Below are positions 18,127 through 26,476 of a DNA stretch of 64,000 nt, piece after piece. A program made the translations under genes and the position numbers. The notes under the pieces were generated by a model, which was given only the letters and a program-made list of their open reading frames with translations, was not told where the DNA came from and made no database searches. How positions within the stretch are numbered: the stretch's first letter is position 1; the number at the start of each line of letters is the position of its first letter. The stretch covers positions 1 to 64,000 of the forward strand of contig NZ_CANLKW010000005.1 of NCBI RefSeq assembly GCF_947491795.1, written 5' to 3'. The stretch is from an uncultured Roseobacter sp. (lineage in GTDB: Bacteria; Pseudomonadota; Alphaproteobacteria; Rhodobacterales; Rhodobacteraceae).

Positions 18127-18184
18127 GCGGGCCTGCGCACTTTCATGCTTAACAGCCGCCCGGACAGCCGCTAACATCAACCGC

Positions 18185-19291
18185 ATGACTGCACCCGAAG
18201 GCGACCTTCTCCATACTGTAACAGCAGACAATATCCCCGAGGCGCGCAGGCGTTTCGGCAAGGCAATTGTCTGGGGCAGCGCGCTGCTGGTGGTTGCCCT
18301 CGCGGTCTGGCAGATGGCCTATGAGACAGGCCGGGTGGCAAGCGGTTTTGAAACCTGGCGGCCCGTGCTTTACGCCTATATGCTCTGGGCCACGGCGCTC
18401 TGTGCAGCCCAGGTCATCGTGAACGGCGAAAAGGGCAAGCGCACGCTTTTTGTCCTGCCTGCCGCCCTCTTTGTGATCAGCCTCGTGGTCTTTCCGCTGC
18501 TCTTTGCGCTCTACATTTCCTTTACCGACTGGAACCTCGCCTCACCCAATGGTCCGCAGCCCAACGGCTGGGACAATATGCGCGAGATGTGGAATGACGG
18601 GTTCTACTGGAACGCCTTGAAAAATATGGTATATTACGTGCTGGCGGTCAGTGTGGAGTATGTCATCGCCTTTGGGCTCGCGCTGCTGCTGAATGCCCAG
18701 ATCCGGGCGCGCAAATTCTTTCGTGTGGTGTTTCTGCTGCCGCTGATGCTCAGCCCGGTGGCCGTGTCCTGGATGATCGGCAAGTCGATGCTGGAGATCA
18801 GGTTCGGACCGATATCCCGTGTGCTGCGCGAAATGGGTGTGGAGCCCAGCTTTTTCGGCAGTCCCGAGATTGCGCGCTTCTGGATCATGGCGATGGACGC
18901 CTGGACCTTTATTCCCTTCATGATGATCATGCTGCTGGCCGGTCTGCAGGCGCTGCCGCGTGAAGTGATCGAGGCCTCCAAAGTCGATGGTGCCACCGGC
19001 TGGCAGAGCTTCCGCGAGGTGATCTTTCCGCTCATGCTCCCGGTCTCGGTCACGGCCATCGTGATCCGCATCATCTTCAAGCTCAAGCTCGCGGACATCA
19101 TTATCAACGTCACCTCCGGCGGGCCGGGCGGGGCCACCGACAGTGTGACCAGCTTCATTTTCCGCGAATACCGTGACCGCTCGAACGTGGGCTACGGCAC
19201 CCTGCTGGCCATGGTCTATCTGGTGCTGATCGTGATCTTTGTAACGCTGCTCCTCAAGGTGGTCAGCCGCTGGATGGAGCGCCCCGCATGA
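18185..19291 (+). CDS. Sugar ABC importer permease 1 (MalF type)
   Basis: A 368-residue inner-membrane permease of the CUT1 family. The coupling EAA motif is EASKVDGATGWQSFREVIFP (about residues 260-280). About eight hydrophobic segments are seen. The N-terminal 90 residues carry two extra helices (VWGSALLVVALAVWQM and LYAYMLWATALCAAQ) before the core, a MalF-like extension, so it is longer than the usual 290-310 residues. Its end overlaps the start of the second permease by four bases (ATGA), so the two are translationally coupled. Confidence 0.92.
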   Translation: MTAPEGDLLHTVTADNIPEARRRFGKAIVWGSALLVVALAVWQMAYETGRVASGFETWRPVLYAYMLWATALCAAQVIVNGEKGKRTLFVLPAALFVISLVVFPLLFALYISFTDWNLASPNGPQPNGWDNMREMWNDGFYWNALKNMVYYVLAVSVEYVIAFGLALLLNAQIRARKFFRVVFLLPLMLSPVAVSWMIGKSMLEIRFGPISRVLREMGVEPSFFGSPEIARFWIMAMDAWTFIPFMMIMLLAGLQALPREVIEASKVDGATGWQSFREVIFPLMLPVSVTAIVIRIIFKLKLADIIINVTSGGPGGATDSVTSFIFREYRDRSNVGYGTLLAMVYLVLIVIFVTLLLKVVSRWMERPA

Positions 19292-20202
19292 CAGCCGTTT
19301 TCAAAGACCACGACGCAGATAACCGCGTAAAAACAAAGTGGTGGGCCAGCCGCATTGCCATCTATGCGGCTCTGCTGACCTGGGCGGTGATCTGCCTCTT
19401 TCCGATCTTCTGGACGATCACAACCTCCTTCAAGCTTGCCCCCGACGTGATGAAAGGCAACCTGATCCCCTGGGTGGATTTCACACCCCGCTGGAAAGGC
19501 TGGGAGTCCCTCGGCCTCTCCCCGCGTCTGATCGGCGAGGTCTCGACCGTGCGCGAGGAATTCCTCAAACGGTTCTGGAACAGCACCATTGTGTCGATCT
19601 CCGCATCGACGCTGGCGGTGGTCATGGGCTCGCTTGCCGCCTATGGCCTGTCGCGCTTCAGTTACCGGTTCGGGTTCATGCGCAACTCCGACATCTCGTT
19701 CTTTTTCCTCAGTCAGATGATCCTGCCCCCTGTGGTCCTGGCGCTGCCGTTTCTGGTGCTCTACAAATCGCTGGCGCTGCTCGACAGCCGGGTCGGCCTC
19801 ATTCTGCTCTACACGCTGATGGTGCTGCCCATCGTCATCTGGATCATGCGCGACCAGTTTCAGGGCATCCCCGTAGAGCTGGAGGAGGCCGCCCTGGTGG
19901 ACGGTCTGGGCATCTGGGGCGCGTTTTTGCAGATCGTGCTGCCCATCGCCCTGCCGGGCATGGTCGCGGCCTTTATCCTGAGCCTCGTGCTCTGCTGGAA
20001 CGAATACTTCTTTGCTGCCTTGCTGACGGCCACCAACGCCACGACCCTGCCGGTGATGGTCGCATCGCAAACAGGCTCGCAGGGCATCAACTGGTGGTCC
20101 ATGGCGGCCCTGTCCTCGGCCGCGATCCTGCCCCTCGTAATCGTCGCGATCTTCCTTGAGAAGTACATCATCAAAGGCATGGCGGCGGGGGCGGTGAAGT
20201 AA
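19288..20202 (+). CDS. Sugar ABC importer permease 2 (MalG type)
   Basis: A 304-residue CUT1-family permease, the MalG-type partner of the preceding gene. The EAA motif is EEAALVDGLGIWGAFLQIVL (about residues 198-217). Six hydrophobic helices are visible, starting IYAALLTWAVICLFPIFW. Its length is typical for the family. It overlaps the first permease by four bases. No strong terminator follows; a short CTTCG-AGCC-CGAAG hairpin lies just after the stop. Confidence 0.92.
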   Translation: MTAVFKDHDADNRVKTKWWASRIAIYAALLTWAVICLFPIFWTITTSFKLAPDVMKGNLIPWVDFTPRWKGWESLGLSPRLIGEVSTVREEFLKRFWNSTIVSISASTLAVVMGSLAAYGLSRFSYRFGFMRNSDISFFFLSQMILPPVVLALPFLVLYKSLALLDSRVGLILLYTLMVLPIVIWIMRDQFQGIPVELEEAALVDGLGIWGAFLQIVLPIALPGMVAAFILSLVLCWNEYFFAALLTATNATTLPVMVASQTGSQGINWWSMAALSSAAILPLVIVAIFLEKYIIKGMAAGAVK

Positions 20203-20235
20203 CAGTGAAAGACGGCTTCGAGCCCGAAGTGACAA

Positions 20236-21048
20236 ATGCTGCAGCAAGCAAGAAGGTCGGTTTTCAATGAACTTCGTGTGAGATGGACACTTTGTATGAT
20301 TGCGGACCATGCGCTTACACTTCCCGAACGCCAACTTGCGGCAGAAATTGCCGGTCTTCTTGCGGAAGGGTTGTGGCGCGATCTTGGTCCGCCGGATGAC
20401 AGGTGTGAAATCTACAACATTGGGATGTCGAACTATGAAGCCGCGTGCCACGCTCTGAACCTTGTTGACGTCTACCGTCAAGGCGAACACTACACGGTTC
20501 ATCAGGCTCTTGTTCCTTCCGAAGCTGTCCGTACACATGTCGCAGCGCTTGACACTGTTTCGAAGGAGGATTTGGCCTGCATGCTGTCCGCCTTCGTCGC
20601 AAATCTCATCGGGCATTGGGGCGCAATCAGTGGAACACGTGAGACCTTTGCTGCGCCATCTGGCACAACCAAAGTCATGAAATTACTGGCGAAATGCGAC
20701 TACGCCTCTCAGACAGGCGATACGTACCAATGGACGGACAAGATGAGCGTTTTCATGCGGCAGTGGTGCATCTGGTCCGACGCTGATTTTTCCCTCATGG
20801 ATGCCGCGCACGCCCGCCATAGTGCGCAATCCAATGTCATGGCGGCGACAATGCCAGAGATCGTTAAAAAAAGTGTGAGGGCAGAGTTGGCCGCAGGCAG
20901 TGTTCTGCGCGCGATATCGGTTATCAAGAAACATTGGGACGGTGAGCGTTGGTTGGAGTTGCCAAATCACTCACAAGGCGAAGGCAAATCACCTTCAAGA
21001 CTCGATTTAAGAACTGCAAAAGCGCTCCTGCAAAAGCTGGAACGCTGA
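20236..21048 (+). CDS. Hypothetical protein, unknown family
   Basis: An open frame of 270 codons that I cannot place in any family. It has no signal peptide and no membrane helix. It reads as a soluble, mostly helical protein with several Trp and Cys residues and a basic C-terminus. Base composition is visibly lower in GC than the surrounding sugar genes, which suggests recent acquisition. The start is uncertain: ATG at 20236 has a poor ribosome-binding site, and ATG at 20296 (250 residues) has GAGATGG ten bases upstream. It stands alone between the permease operon and a gene of opposite direction. Long continuous coding and a protein-like composition support a real gene; function is not known. 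Confidence 0.55.
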   Translation: MLQQARRSVFNELRVRWTLCMIADHALTLPERQLAAEIAGLLAEGLWRDLGPPDDRCEIYNIGMSNYEAACHALNLVDVYRQGEHYTVHQALVPSEAVRTHVAALDTVSKEDLACMLSAFVANLIGHWGAISGTRETFAAPSGTTKVMKLLAKCDYASQTGDTYQWTDKMSVFMRQWCIWSDADFSLMDAAHARHSAQSNVMAATMPEIVKKSVRAELAAGSVLRAISVIKKHWDGERWLELPNHSQGEGKSPSRLDLRTAKALLQKLER

Positions 21049-21132
21049 AACGAATCAGACCAACAGCGGTCATTGGTTAGGCCGAAGCGAATTGGCGCTC
21101 TGGTCCCGCACAGCGACCAGGGCGATCAGGTT

Positions 21133-22626
21133 CTACAGGGCGCCCAGCTCAGCCGCGATATCCTTTGTCTGCTCGTAAAGGCGCCGGAACAGCGCATATG
21201 ACTTGTCATATCGCGGATCGCTTTGCGCTGTGACAGATGTCTCGACCGGGTTCCACTTTGCGATGTCGCCGCGTTCCACGAGACCCACAGCTAAAGCGGC
21301 CAGAAACGCATTACCATAGCTTGCTCCAGTGGTTTTCTCGCAGACGATCTGGTCGATGCCGGTGATGTCGCTCGTTGCCTGCAGCCAGAGCGCGTTTTTC
21401 GTCCCGCCCCCGACGGCAAGCAGGCGTTTGGGCGACTGGCCAAGTTCCGCAAAGGTGTCCGTCACATGCCGCGTGCCACAGGCGATGCCCTCGATCAGCG
21501 CGCGGTAGATGTCGCCGCGCGTGTGCGTGAGGTTCAGCCCGAAGATTGCGCCCTTGGCGTTTGGGTCGTGGATCGGCGTACGCTCGCCAGAAAAGTAGGG
21601 CAGCATCAGCAGGCCATTGGCACCGGGGGGCGATGCTGCGGCTTCTGCGGCCAGCGCCGGAAAGGCATCGGCAGGGTCCAGATCACGGGCAAGCTGGTCG
21701 CGGAACCAGTGGGTCAGCGTACCGGATGTGGCCAGCCCGGCCATCGAGGCATGCTCGCCCTCAAAGAGCCAGGGCGCATACCAGATGCGCGGATCGGCCA
21801 CGCGTTCTGCCGTGCGCAGGATGATGAAGATTGTCGAGCCGTACATCATCATCATATCGCCGGGCCGGTCCACGCCCACAGAAAACGCCTCGGCTGCGGC
21901 GTCGATGGTACCTGCGGTTACGGGCGTGCCGGGCGCAAGGCCGGTTTCAGCCGCCGCCGCTGCGGTGATGTGGCCGGCGATGTCACCCGACCACAACAGG
22001 CGCGGCAGCTTGTTCAGATCAAGGATGTCGTCGGCCAGATCGTCCGTCCAGTCCTGTGTCGCCACATCGTAGAGCGGCGAGAAATTAGCGGCCGTGTAGT
22101 GGTCGATCACCACCTCGCCCGTCAGCCGCTGAACCAGAAAGCTGGTGGAGGTCAGCACATGTGCCGTCCGCGCGTAGATCTCCGGGCGGTGCCGTTTCAG
22201 CCAAAGGATTTTCGGGCCCACCGACTGGGATGTCAGCGCATTGCCGCAGCGCTTGATGACGGTGTCTTCGCCGATCCGGTCGGTGAGCTCTCTGACCTCG
22301 GCCTCGGCCCGCCCGTCCACACCATAGAGCACACCGTTCATCAGGGGTTTCCCTGCGGCGTCAACCGGCAGCATACAGGGCCCGATGGCACTGCAGGCGA
22401 CGGCGACAATGTCGTGCGGATCGGCACGGCTCTGCTCCAGTAGCGCACGGCAGACAAAGACGAAATCCCCCCACCAGTCTTCTTCCGGGCGATGCTCGGC
22501 CCAGCCGGGTCTAGGAACCAGCATTTCATGTCTGCGGGCGGCCTGGGCTGTCACGCAGCCCGTTTCATCCACCAGAACACCCTTGGTTTCATAGGTGCCG
22601 ATATCAATTCCCAAAGTCAGTGGCAT
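21133..22626 (-). CDS. FGGY-family carbohydrate kinase
   Basis: A 497-residue sugar kinase of the FGGY family (xylulokinase, glycerol kinase and relatives). The ATP/sugar phosphate-binding start is LGIDIGTYETKGVLVDETG, the catalytic-domain Asp region is AAAEAFSVGVDRPGD preceded by TAGTIDAA, and the adenosine motif is AVGGGTKNALWLQATSDITG. Length is normal (about 490-500). It is the last gene of an operon with the BtpA/SgcQ and M42/SgcX-like genes, and its ATG overlaps the stop of the M42 gene in TGATG. The exact substrate, xylulose or another ketose, cannot be read from sequence. Confidence 0.9.
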   Translation of the reverse strand: MPLTLGIDIGTYETKGVLVDETGCVTAQAARRHEMLVPRPGWAEHRPEEDWWGDFVFVCRALLEQSRADPHDIVAVACSAIGPCMLPVDAAGKPLMNGVLYGVDGRAEAEVRELTDRIGEDTVIKRCGNALTSQSVGPKILWLKRHRPEIYARTAHVLTSTSFLVQRLTGEVVIDHYTAANFSPLYDVATQDWTDDLADDILDLNKLPRLLWSGDIAGHITAAAAAETGLAPGTPVTAGTIDAAAEAFSVGVDRPGDMMMMYGSTIFIILRTAERVADPRIWYAPWLFEGEHASMAGLATSGTLTHWFRDQLARDLDPADAFPALAAEAAASPPGANGLLMLPYFSGERTPIHDPNAKGAIFGLNLTHTRGDIYRALIEGIACGTRHVTDTFAELGQSPKRLLAVGGGTKNALWLQATSDITGIDQIVCEKTTGASYGNAFLAALAVGLVERGDIAKWNPVETSVTAQSDPRYDKSYALFRRLYEQTKDIAAELGAL

Positions 22627-23720
22627 CAGGTGTAATCATCCCTGTTGAGCGAAAAGTCAGCGCCAACCCTGCCGAGTGCTGCCGCCAGCAGACGGGTCAG
22701 CGCCACCAGGTCATTGAGGTCGCAGACCTCGCGGGCGGAATGCGAATAGCGCATCGGATAACCCGCATCGATACAGGCAACCCCGCCACCCACATGCTGG
22801 ACATATGACAGATCGGTCAGGATGCCGGTGCGCGCGCTGCGCTGGAGCGGTATCTTTTCTGCGGCGGCCGCCGTCTCCATCAGCTGCACCATGGCCGGAT
22901 GCGGGATGACACCGTTGAGCGTGCCGCGCCCGTGAAACGAATAGAGACTGATGCCAGGACCGCCGCCCAGTACCATGTCCCCCTGTCCGGCAACGTCCGG
23001 TGTGTCCGTGGCGGGCATCAGATCAAGCTGTATGGCGATGTCGGGCAGCAGTTTCTGCGCAAGGGGCAGCGCGCCGCGCAGGTTGAATTCTTCCTGAACG
23101 GAAAAGACCAGATGCACGGGCGGCCCGGCGTCGCGGGCATGCAGCAGCCGGGCCATTTCCAGCAGCACAGCACAGCCTGCGCGATCGTCAACACTCGTAC
23201 CTGTGACTGTGTCGTTCTGCAACCTGTGCGCTGCGGGGCGGTAAACAACGGGGGTGCCGATACGGATGCCGGCCCGATGCGCTTCATCTGCCGAGGCAAA
23301 ACCGGCATCTGCAAACAGCTCCGCATATTGGGTGACCTGGTACTTTTCGCCCGGCGGCGTCACATGGTGGCTTTTGTGCGCGATAATGCCCTGGATGTCC
23401 TGGCCCGGACCGGTACAGAGCAGAACGTCCTGCGCGGGCAGGGCGCGTTCCGGTACGCCGCCCAACCGTTCAAGGCGCAGCAGCCCGTCTGCTTCGATGC
23501 GCCTGACGACAAAGCCCAGCTGATCCATATGCGCAAAGAGCATCACCGAGGGGCCGGTGCCCGGGAAGTGCGCGGCAAGGTTCCCAAGGCGGTCCGTTTC
23601 GCTCTCAACGCCCGCGTTTCGCAGCTTTTGCGCAATCTCTCTGCGCACGCGGTCCTCATGACCTGCAAGACCAGGCAGGCGCATCAGGTCCAGCAGATCC
23701 TGCGTGATCCGCTCTTTCAT
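22626..23720 (-). CDS. M42-family metallo-aminopeptidase-like protein (SgcX/FrvX type)
   Basis: A 364-residue protein of the M42 glutamyl aminopeptidase/endoglucanase family. The metal and catalytic residues are all present: HMDQLGFVV (His-x-Asp), TSVDDRAGCAVLLEMA (Asp), VQEEFNLRGA (Glu-Glu), LDLMPATDTPD (Asp) and the final MRYSHSAREV (His). The start at 23720 overlaps the upstream stop in ATGA; a longer reading from 23822 lacks family similarity. In E. coli the relatives SgcX and FrvX are encoded within sugar PTS/kinase operons, and SgcX stands beside SgcQ, just as this gene stands beside a BtpA/SgcQ gene. The true substrate in sugar operons has not been settled. Confidence 0.88.
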   Translation of the reverse strand: MKERITQDLLDLMRLPGLAGHEDRVRREIAQKLRNAGVESETDRLGNLAAHFPGTGPSVMLFAHMDQLGFVVRRIEADGLLRLERLGGVPERALPAQDVLLCTGPGQDIQGIIAHKSHHVTPPGEKYQVTQYAELFADAGFASADEAHRAGIRIGTPVVYRPAAHRLQNDTVTGTSVDDRAGCAVLLEMARLLHARDAGPPVHLVFSVQEEFNLRGALPLAQKLLPDIAIQLDLMPATDTPDVAGQGDMVLGGGPGISLYSFHGRGTLNGVIPHPAMVQLMETAAAAEKIPLQRSARTGILTDLSYVQHVGGGVACIDAGYPMRYSHSAREVCDLNDLVALTRLLAAALGRVGADFSLNRDDYT

Positions 23721-24517
23721 GACCGGGCCTGCCGCGCTGCTTGCATGAACGCCTGCGCGCGGTCCGGGTCGATGGCGTTCCAGGTGTCGCCGTCGACCTT
23801 GAGCGAAGAGCCTACGATGCATCCGTCGGCCACGCGCAGCACATCGGCCACGGTTTCATGCTTTACGCCGGTGTTTGCCATCACAGGCGTATCGGGCAGG
23901 ACGGCCTTTACGGCCTCCAGATCGGACATCGATGCCGCCTCGCCTGTGATCTGACCGGAGACAAGTACCGCATCCGGCACTGAGGAAAAGACAGCGCTGC
24001 GGGCCCTGTCCGGCAGTGGCCGCGCATCAAGAGAATGGGCAAATTCAGCGCTGACGTTATAGAGCATTGCCATGTCCGGGCGCCCCAGCCGGTCGCGGTA
24101 GCGCATCGCGCGCCCCGCATCCGGCGTCCATGGCCCCATGTCCGACGCATAGGTGCCGGTAAAAATCTCGCGCACAAATGCGGCACCGGTCGCAGCACCC
24201 AGAGCGACGGTGGACATCGGATCCCACAGAACGTTCACGCCGAAAGGGACTGTGATCTCGGGTTTCAAAGCACCGATGATTGCGGCCATGGTCGCGGTCG
24301 ATGCGGTATCGACGTCAAACTCATAGGGCCGGTCGTTTTCGTTGCCAAACATCACCGCGTCAAAGCCTGCGTCCTGCAGTGCCGTCAGATCCGCACGCGC
24401 TGCGCCAAGCAGATCAACGCCAGGATCGAAGAGAGGTGTTCCGGGCAGGGCACCGATATGGATCATGCCGATGACGGGCTTTGTGTCACCAAACACTTTA
24501 TTGAATTTTATTGTCAT
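23717..24517 (-). CDS. BtpA/SgcQ-family protein
   Basis: A 266-residue TIM-barrel-like protein of the BtpA family (BtpA of cyanobacteria affects photosystem I stability; SgcQ of E. coli is of unknown function). The family start is clear: KPVIGMIHIGALPGTPLFD, then DAVMFGNENDRPY, FGVNVLWDP, and the end VMANTGVKHETVADVLRVAD followed by GCIVGSSLKVDG. ATG at 24517 has a GAGAGGAGAAG site immediately upstream, so the longer 326-residue frame is rejected. It is first in the operon with the M42 protein and FGGY kinase. This makes a carbohydrate-related role more likely than a photosynthetic one; no photosynthesis gene is in the window. Confidence 0.9.
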   Translation of the reverse strand: MTIKFNKVFGDTKPVIGMIHIGALPGTPLFDPGVDLLGAARADLTALQDAGFDAVMFGNENDRPYEFDVDTASTATMAAIIGALKPEITVPFGVNVLWDPMSTVALGAATGAAFVREIFTGTYASDMGPWTPDAGRAMRYRDRLGRPDMAMLYNVSAEFAHSLDARPLPDRARSAVFSSVPDAVLVSGQITGEAASMSDLEAVKAVLPDTPVMANTGVKHETVADVLRVADGCIVGSSLKVDGDTWNAIDPDRAQAFMQAARQARS

Positions 24518-24608
24518 TCTCTTCTCCTCTCGCAATCTTATGACTGCCAGCCTGTTCACGTAAAGGCATACTGCGCTAAGCTGTGCAGGCATACAGGGGG
24601 AGATCAGA
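24518..24608. promoter_or_regulatory. Divergent promoter with AGGCATAC direct repeats
   Basis: The 91 bases lie between the BtpA/SgcQ operon (minus) and the aldo/keto reductase operon (plus). AGGCATAC occurs twice, at 24564-24571 and 24587-24594, 23 bases apart, near two helical turns. This is a candidate operator for joint control of both operons. The plus gene has a GGGGGAG ribosome-binding site. Confidence 0.4.
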
Positions 24609-25637
24609 ATGACACTGAAGACGCGACACTGGGACAGACTGGGCAACGGCGGGCTGACTTTTACAGAACTTGGCTTTGGGACCGCCCCTCTGGGCAACCT
24701 GTACCGGGCAATCTCAGACGAGGATGCGCGTGCAACGCTTGACGCGGCCTGGGACGGTGGCGTGCGGTATTTTGATACAGCGCCGCTTTACGGCCTCGGC
24801 CTTTCAGAGACGCGCCTCAACCCTTTCCTGCGGGACAAACCGCGCGATGAATACGTTTTGTCCTCCAAAGTGGGTCGTCTCATTCAGGCCTGTGCCCCGG
24901 AGCATCGTTCCGGCGTTGGCAAGTGGTTCGAGGTGCCTCAGCGCCGCGAGCAGTATGACTATACCTACGACGGTGTCATGCGCTCTTTCGAGCATTCTTT
25001 TTCCAGGCTGGGCGTGGACCGGATCGACATCCTTTACGTGCACGACCTGTGCATTTTCAGCCACGGCTCCAAAGAAATTTCCGACATGCGTATCGAGGAG
25101 TTCTTCGCCGGGCGCGGTTATGACGCGATGATCTCGCTGCGCGATCAGGGGCTGATCCGGGCGATCGGCGGCGGTATCAACGAATGGGAAGTCTGTCAGA
25201 CCCTTGCGGAACGCGGCGACTTTGATCTCTTTCTGCTGGCGGGGCGCTACACGCTGCTGGAGCAGACGGCGCTCGACAGCTTTCTGCCGCTCTGTGAGGA
25301 ACGCGGGATCGGGATCGTCTCCGGGGGACCCTATAATTCAGGTATTCTGGCGACCGGCGCGAAACCGGGCGCGTTTTACAATTATGATCCCGCCCCGCAG
25401 GAGATCATTGACCGCGTGAACGCTATCGAGGCGGTTTGCAGTGATCACGGGGTCCGACTGGTCGATGCGGCGTTTCAGTTCCCGCTGTTGCATCCCGCAC
25501 ATGTCGCCGTGATCCCCGGTGGGCAGGGCGTCAGTGAAATGCAGGGCAATCTGAAAGCCGCAATGGCAGAGATCCCGGCGGCTCTCTGGGCTGATCTGAA
25601 AGAGCAGGGTCTGATGGATGCAAGGGCACCTTCATGA
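24609..25637 (+). CDS. Aldo/keto reductase (L-fucose/aldose dehydrogenase type)
   Basis: A 342-residue member of the aldo/keto reductase superfamily. The catalytic tetrad is visible: Asp in YFDTAPLYG (with the Tyr), Lys in YVLSSKVGR, and His in IDILYVHDL. The motif FTELGFGTAPLGNLY and length match the subgroup containing L-fucose dehydrogenase, D-threo-aldose 1-dehydrogenase and pyridoxal 4-dehydrogenase. The likely reaction is NAD(P)-dependent oxidation of an aldose to its lactone, because the next gene, overlapping by ATGA, encodes a fuconolactonase-like hydrolase. Substrate identity is inferred from this pairing. Confidence 0.88.
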   Translation: MTLKTRHWDRLGNGGLTFTELGFGTAPLGNLYRAISDEDARATLDAAWDGGVRYFDTAPLYGLGLSETRLNPFLRDKPRDEYVLSSKVGRLIQACAPEHRSGVGKWFEVPQRREQYDYTYDGVMRSFEHSFSRLGVDRIDILYVHDLCIFSHGSKEISDMRIEEFFAGRGYDAMISLRDQGLIRAIGGGINEWEVCQTLAERGDFDLFLLAGRYTLLEQTALDSFLPLCEERGIGIVSGGPYNSGILATGAKPGAFYNYDPAPQEIIDRVNAIEAVCSDHGVRLVDAAFQFPLLHPAHVAVIPGGQGVSEMQGNLKAAMAEIPAALWADLKEQGLMDARAPS

Positions 25638-26476
25638 AGATCGACGCGCATCAGCATTTCTGGCAACCGGCCAGGGGTGACTATGACTGGATGCCAAAAG
25701 ACAACCCAACGCTGAACCGGGCCTATGCGCCTTGTGATCTGGAACAGACACTGGAGCGGCATGGCATCGGCGGCACTGTTCTGGTTCAGGCCGCAGCGAC
25801 TGTGCAGGAAACCGAATATATGCTGGGCCTTGCGGAAGCCACGCCGTTCATTCGCGGTGTCGTGGGCTGGGTCGATTTTGAGGATTCGGCGCATCAGGGT
25901 CATCTTCGGCGGCTGGCGGAGCATCCGAAGTTTCTGGGTGTGCGCCCCATGATCCAGGATATTCCCGACACGGACTGGATGCTGCGGTCTGATATCGCCT
26001 GGGCCTGGGACGCGATCTGCGACCTTGATCTCTCCTTTGACGCGCTTGGGTTCCCGCGTCACCTCGGGAACTTTCTGACGCTGCTCGGACGGTATCCGGA
26101 TATGCGTGTTGTCATCGACCACGCGATGAAACCGCAGATCCGCGACCAGCAGGCGGGGCGGGACGCCTTTTCGGAATGGGCCGACGGGATGTCGCGTCTG
26201 GCCGCAGAGACCGGCAGTTTCTGCAAGCTCTCGGGGCTGGTGACAGAGGCGGCGGAGGGGTGGAGCATGGACGATCTGAGACCCTTTGCCGAACATGTTC
26301 TGTCAGCCTTTGGACCGGCGCGCGTTATGTGGGGGTCGGACTGGCCCGTCTGCCGGCTGCAGGCGGAGTATGGCAACTGGTATGAGACCGCTCAGGCGCT
26401 GACGGCCGATCTGAACGACGCGCAGCGGCTGGACGTGTTCGGTGGCACGGCTGCGCGGTTCTACCGCCTCGACTAG
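25634..26476 (+). CDS. Sugar lactone hydrolase of the amidohydrolase family (L-fuconolactonase-like)
   Basis: A 280-residue TIM-barrel amidohydrolase of the cog3618 type, which includes L-fuconolactonase and L-rhamnonolactonase. The metal-binding HxH is near the start (MKIDAHQHFWQP), a further His lies in MRVVIDHAMKP, and the C-terminal catalytic Asp in VMWGSDWPVC. The YDWMPKDNP motif near residue 18 is typical. It would open the lactone made by the preceding dehydrogenase. The start overlaps the upstream stop by ATGA. Its stop codon shares the CTAG palindrome with the stop of the convergent PfkB kinase. Confidence 0.9.
   Translation: MKIDAHQHFWQPARGDYDWMPKDNPTLNRAYAPCDLEQTLERHGIGGTVLVQAAATVQETEYMLGLAEATPFIRGVVGWVDFEDSAHQGHLRRLAEHPKFLGVRPMIQDIPDTDWMLRSDIAWAWDAICDLDLSFDALGFPRHLGNFLTLLGRYPDMRVVIDHAMKPQIRDQQAGRDAFSEWADGMSRLAAETGSFCKLSGLVTEAAEGWSMDDLRPFAEHVLSAFGPARVMWGSDWPVCRLQAEYGNWYETAQALTADLNDAQRLDVFGGTAARFYRLD

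Larger units (their letters stand above)
17845..18184. promoter_or_regulatory. 340-base leader before the sugar permeases
   Basis: No gene is seen. The stretch contains a four-unit 11-base repeat (18000-18043) and two overlapping hairpins (18096-18126), listed separately. It is the likely promoter and leader of the two permease genes, which would explain independent control from the binding-protein gene. Confidence 0.5.

Noticed and set aside
19216..20616. A 466-codon frame on minus
   Set aside because: Antisense to the second sugar permease and part of the orphan gene; no ribosome-binding site or domain.
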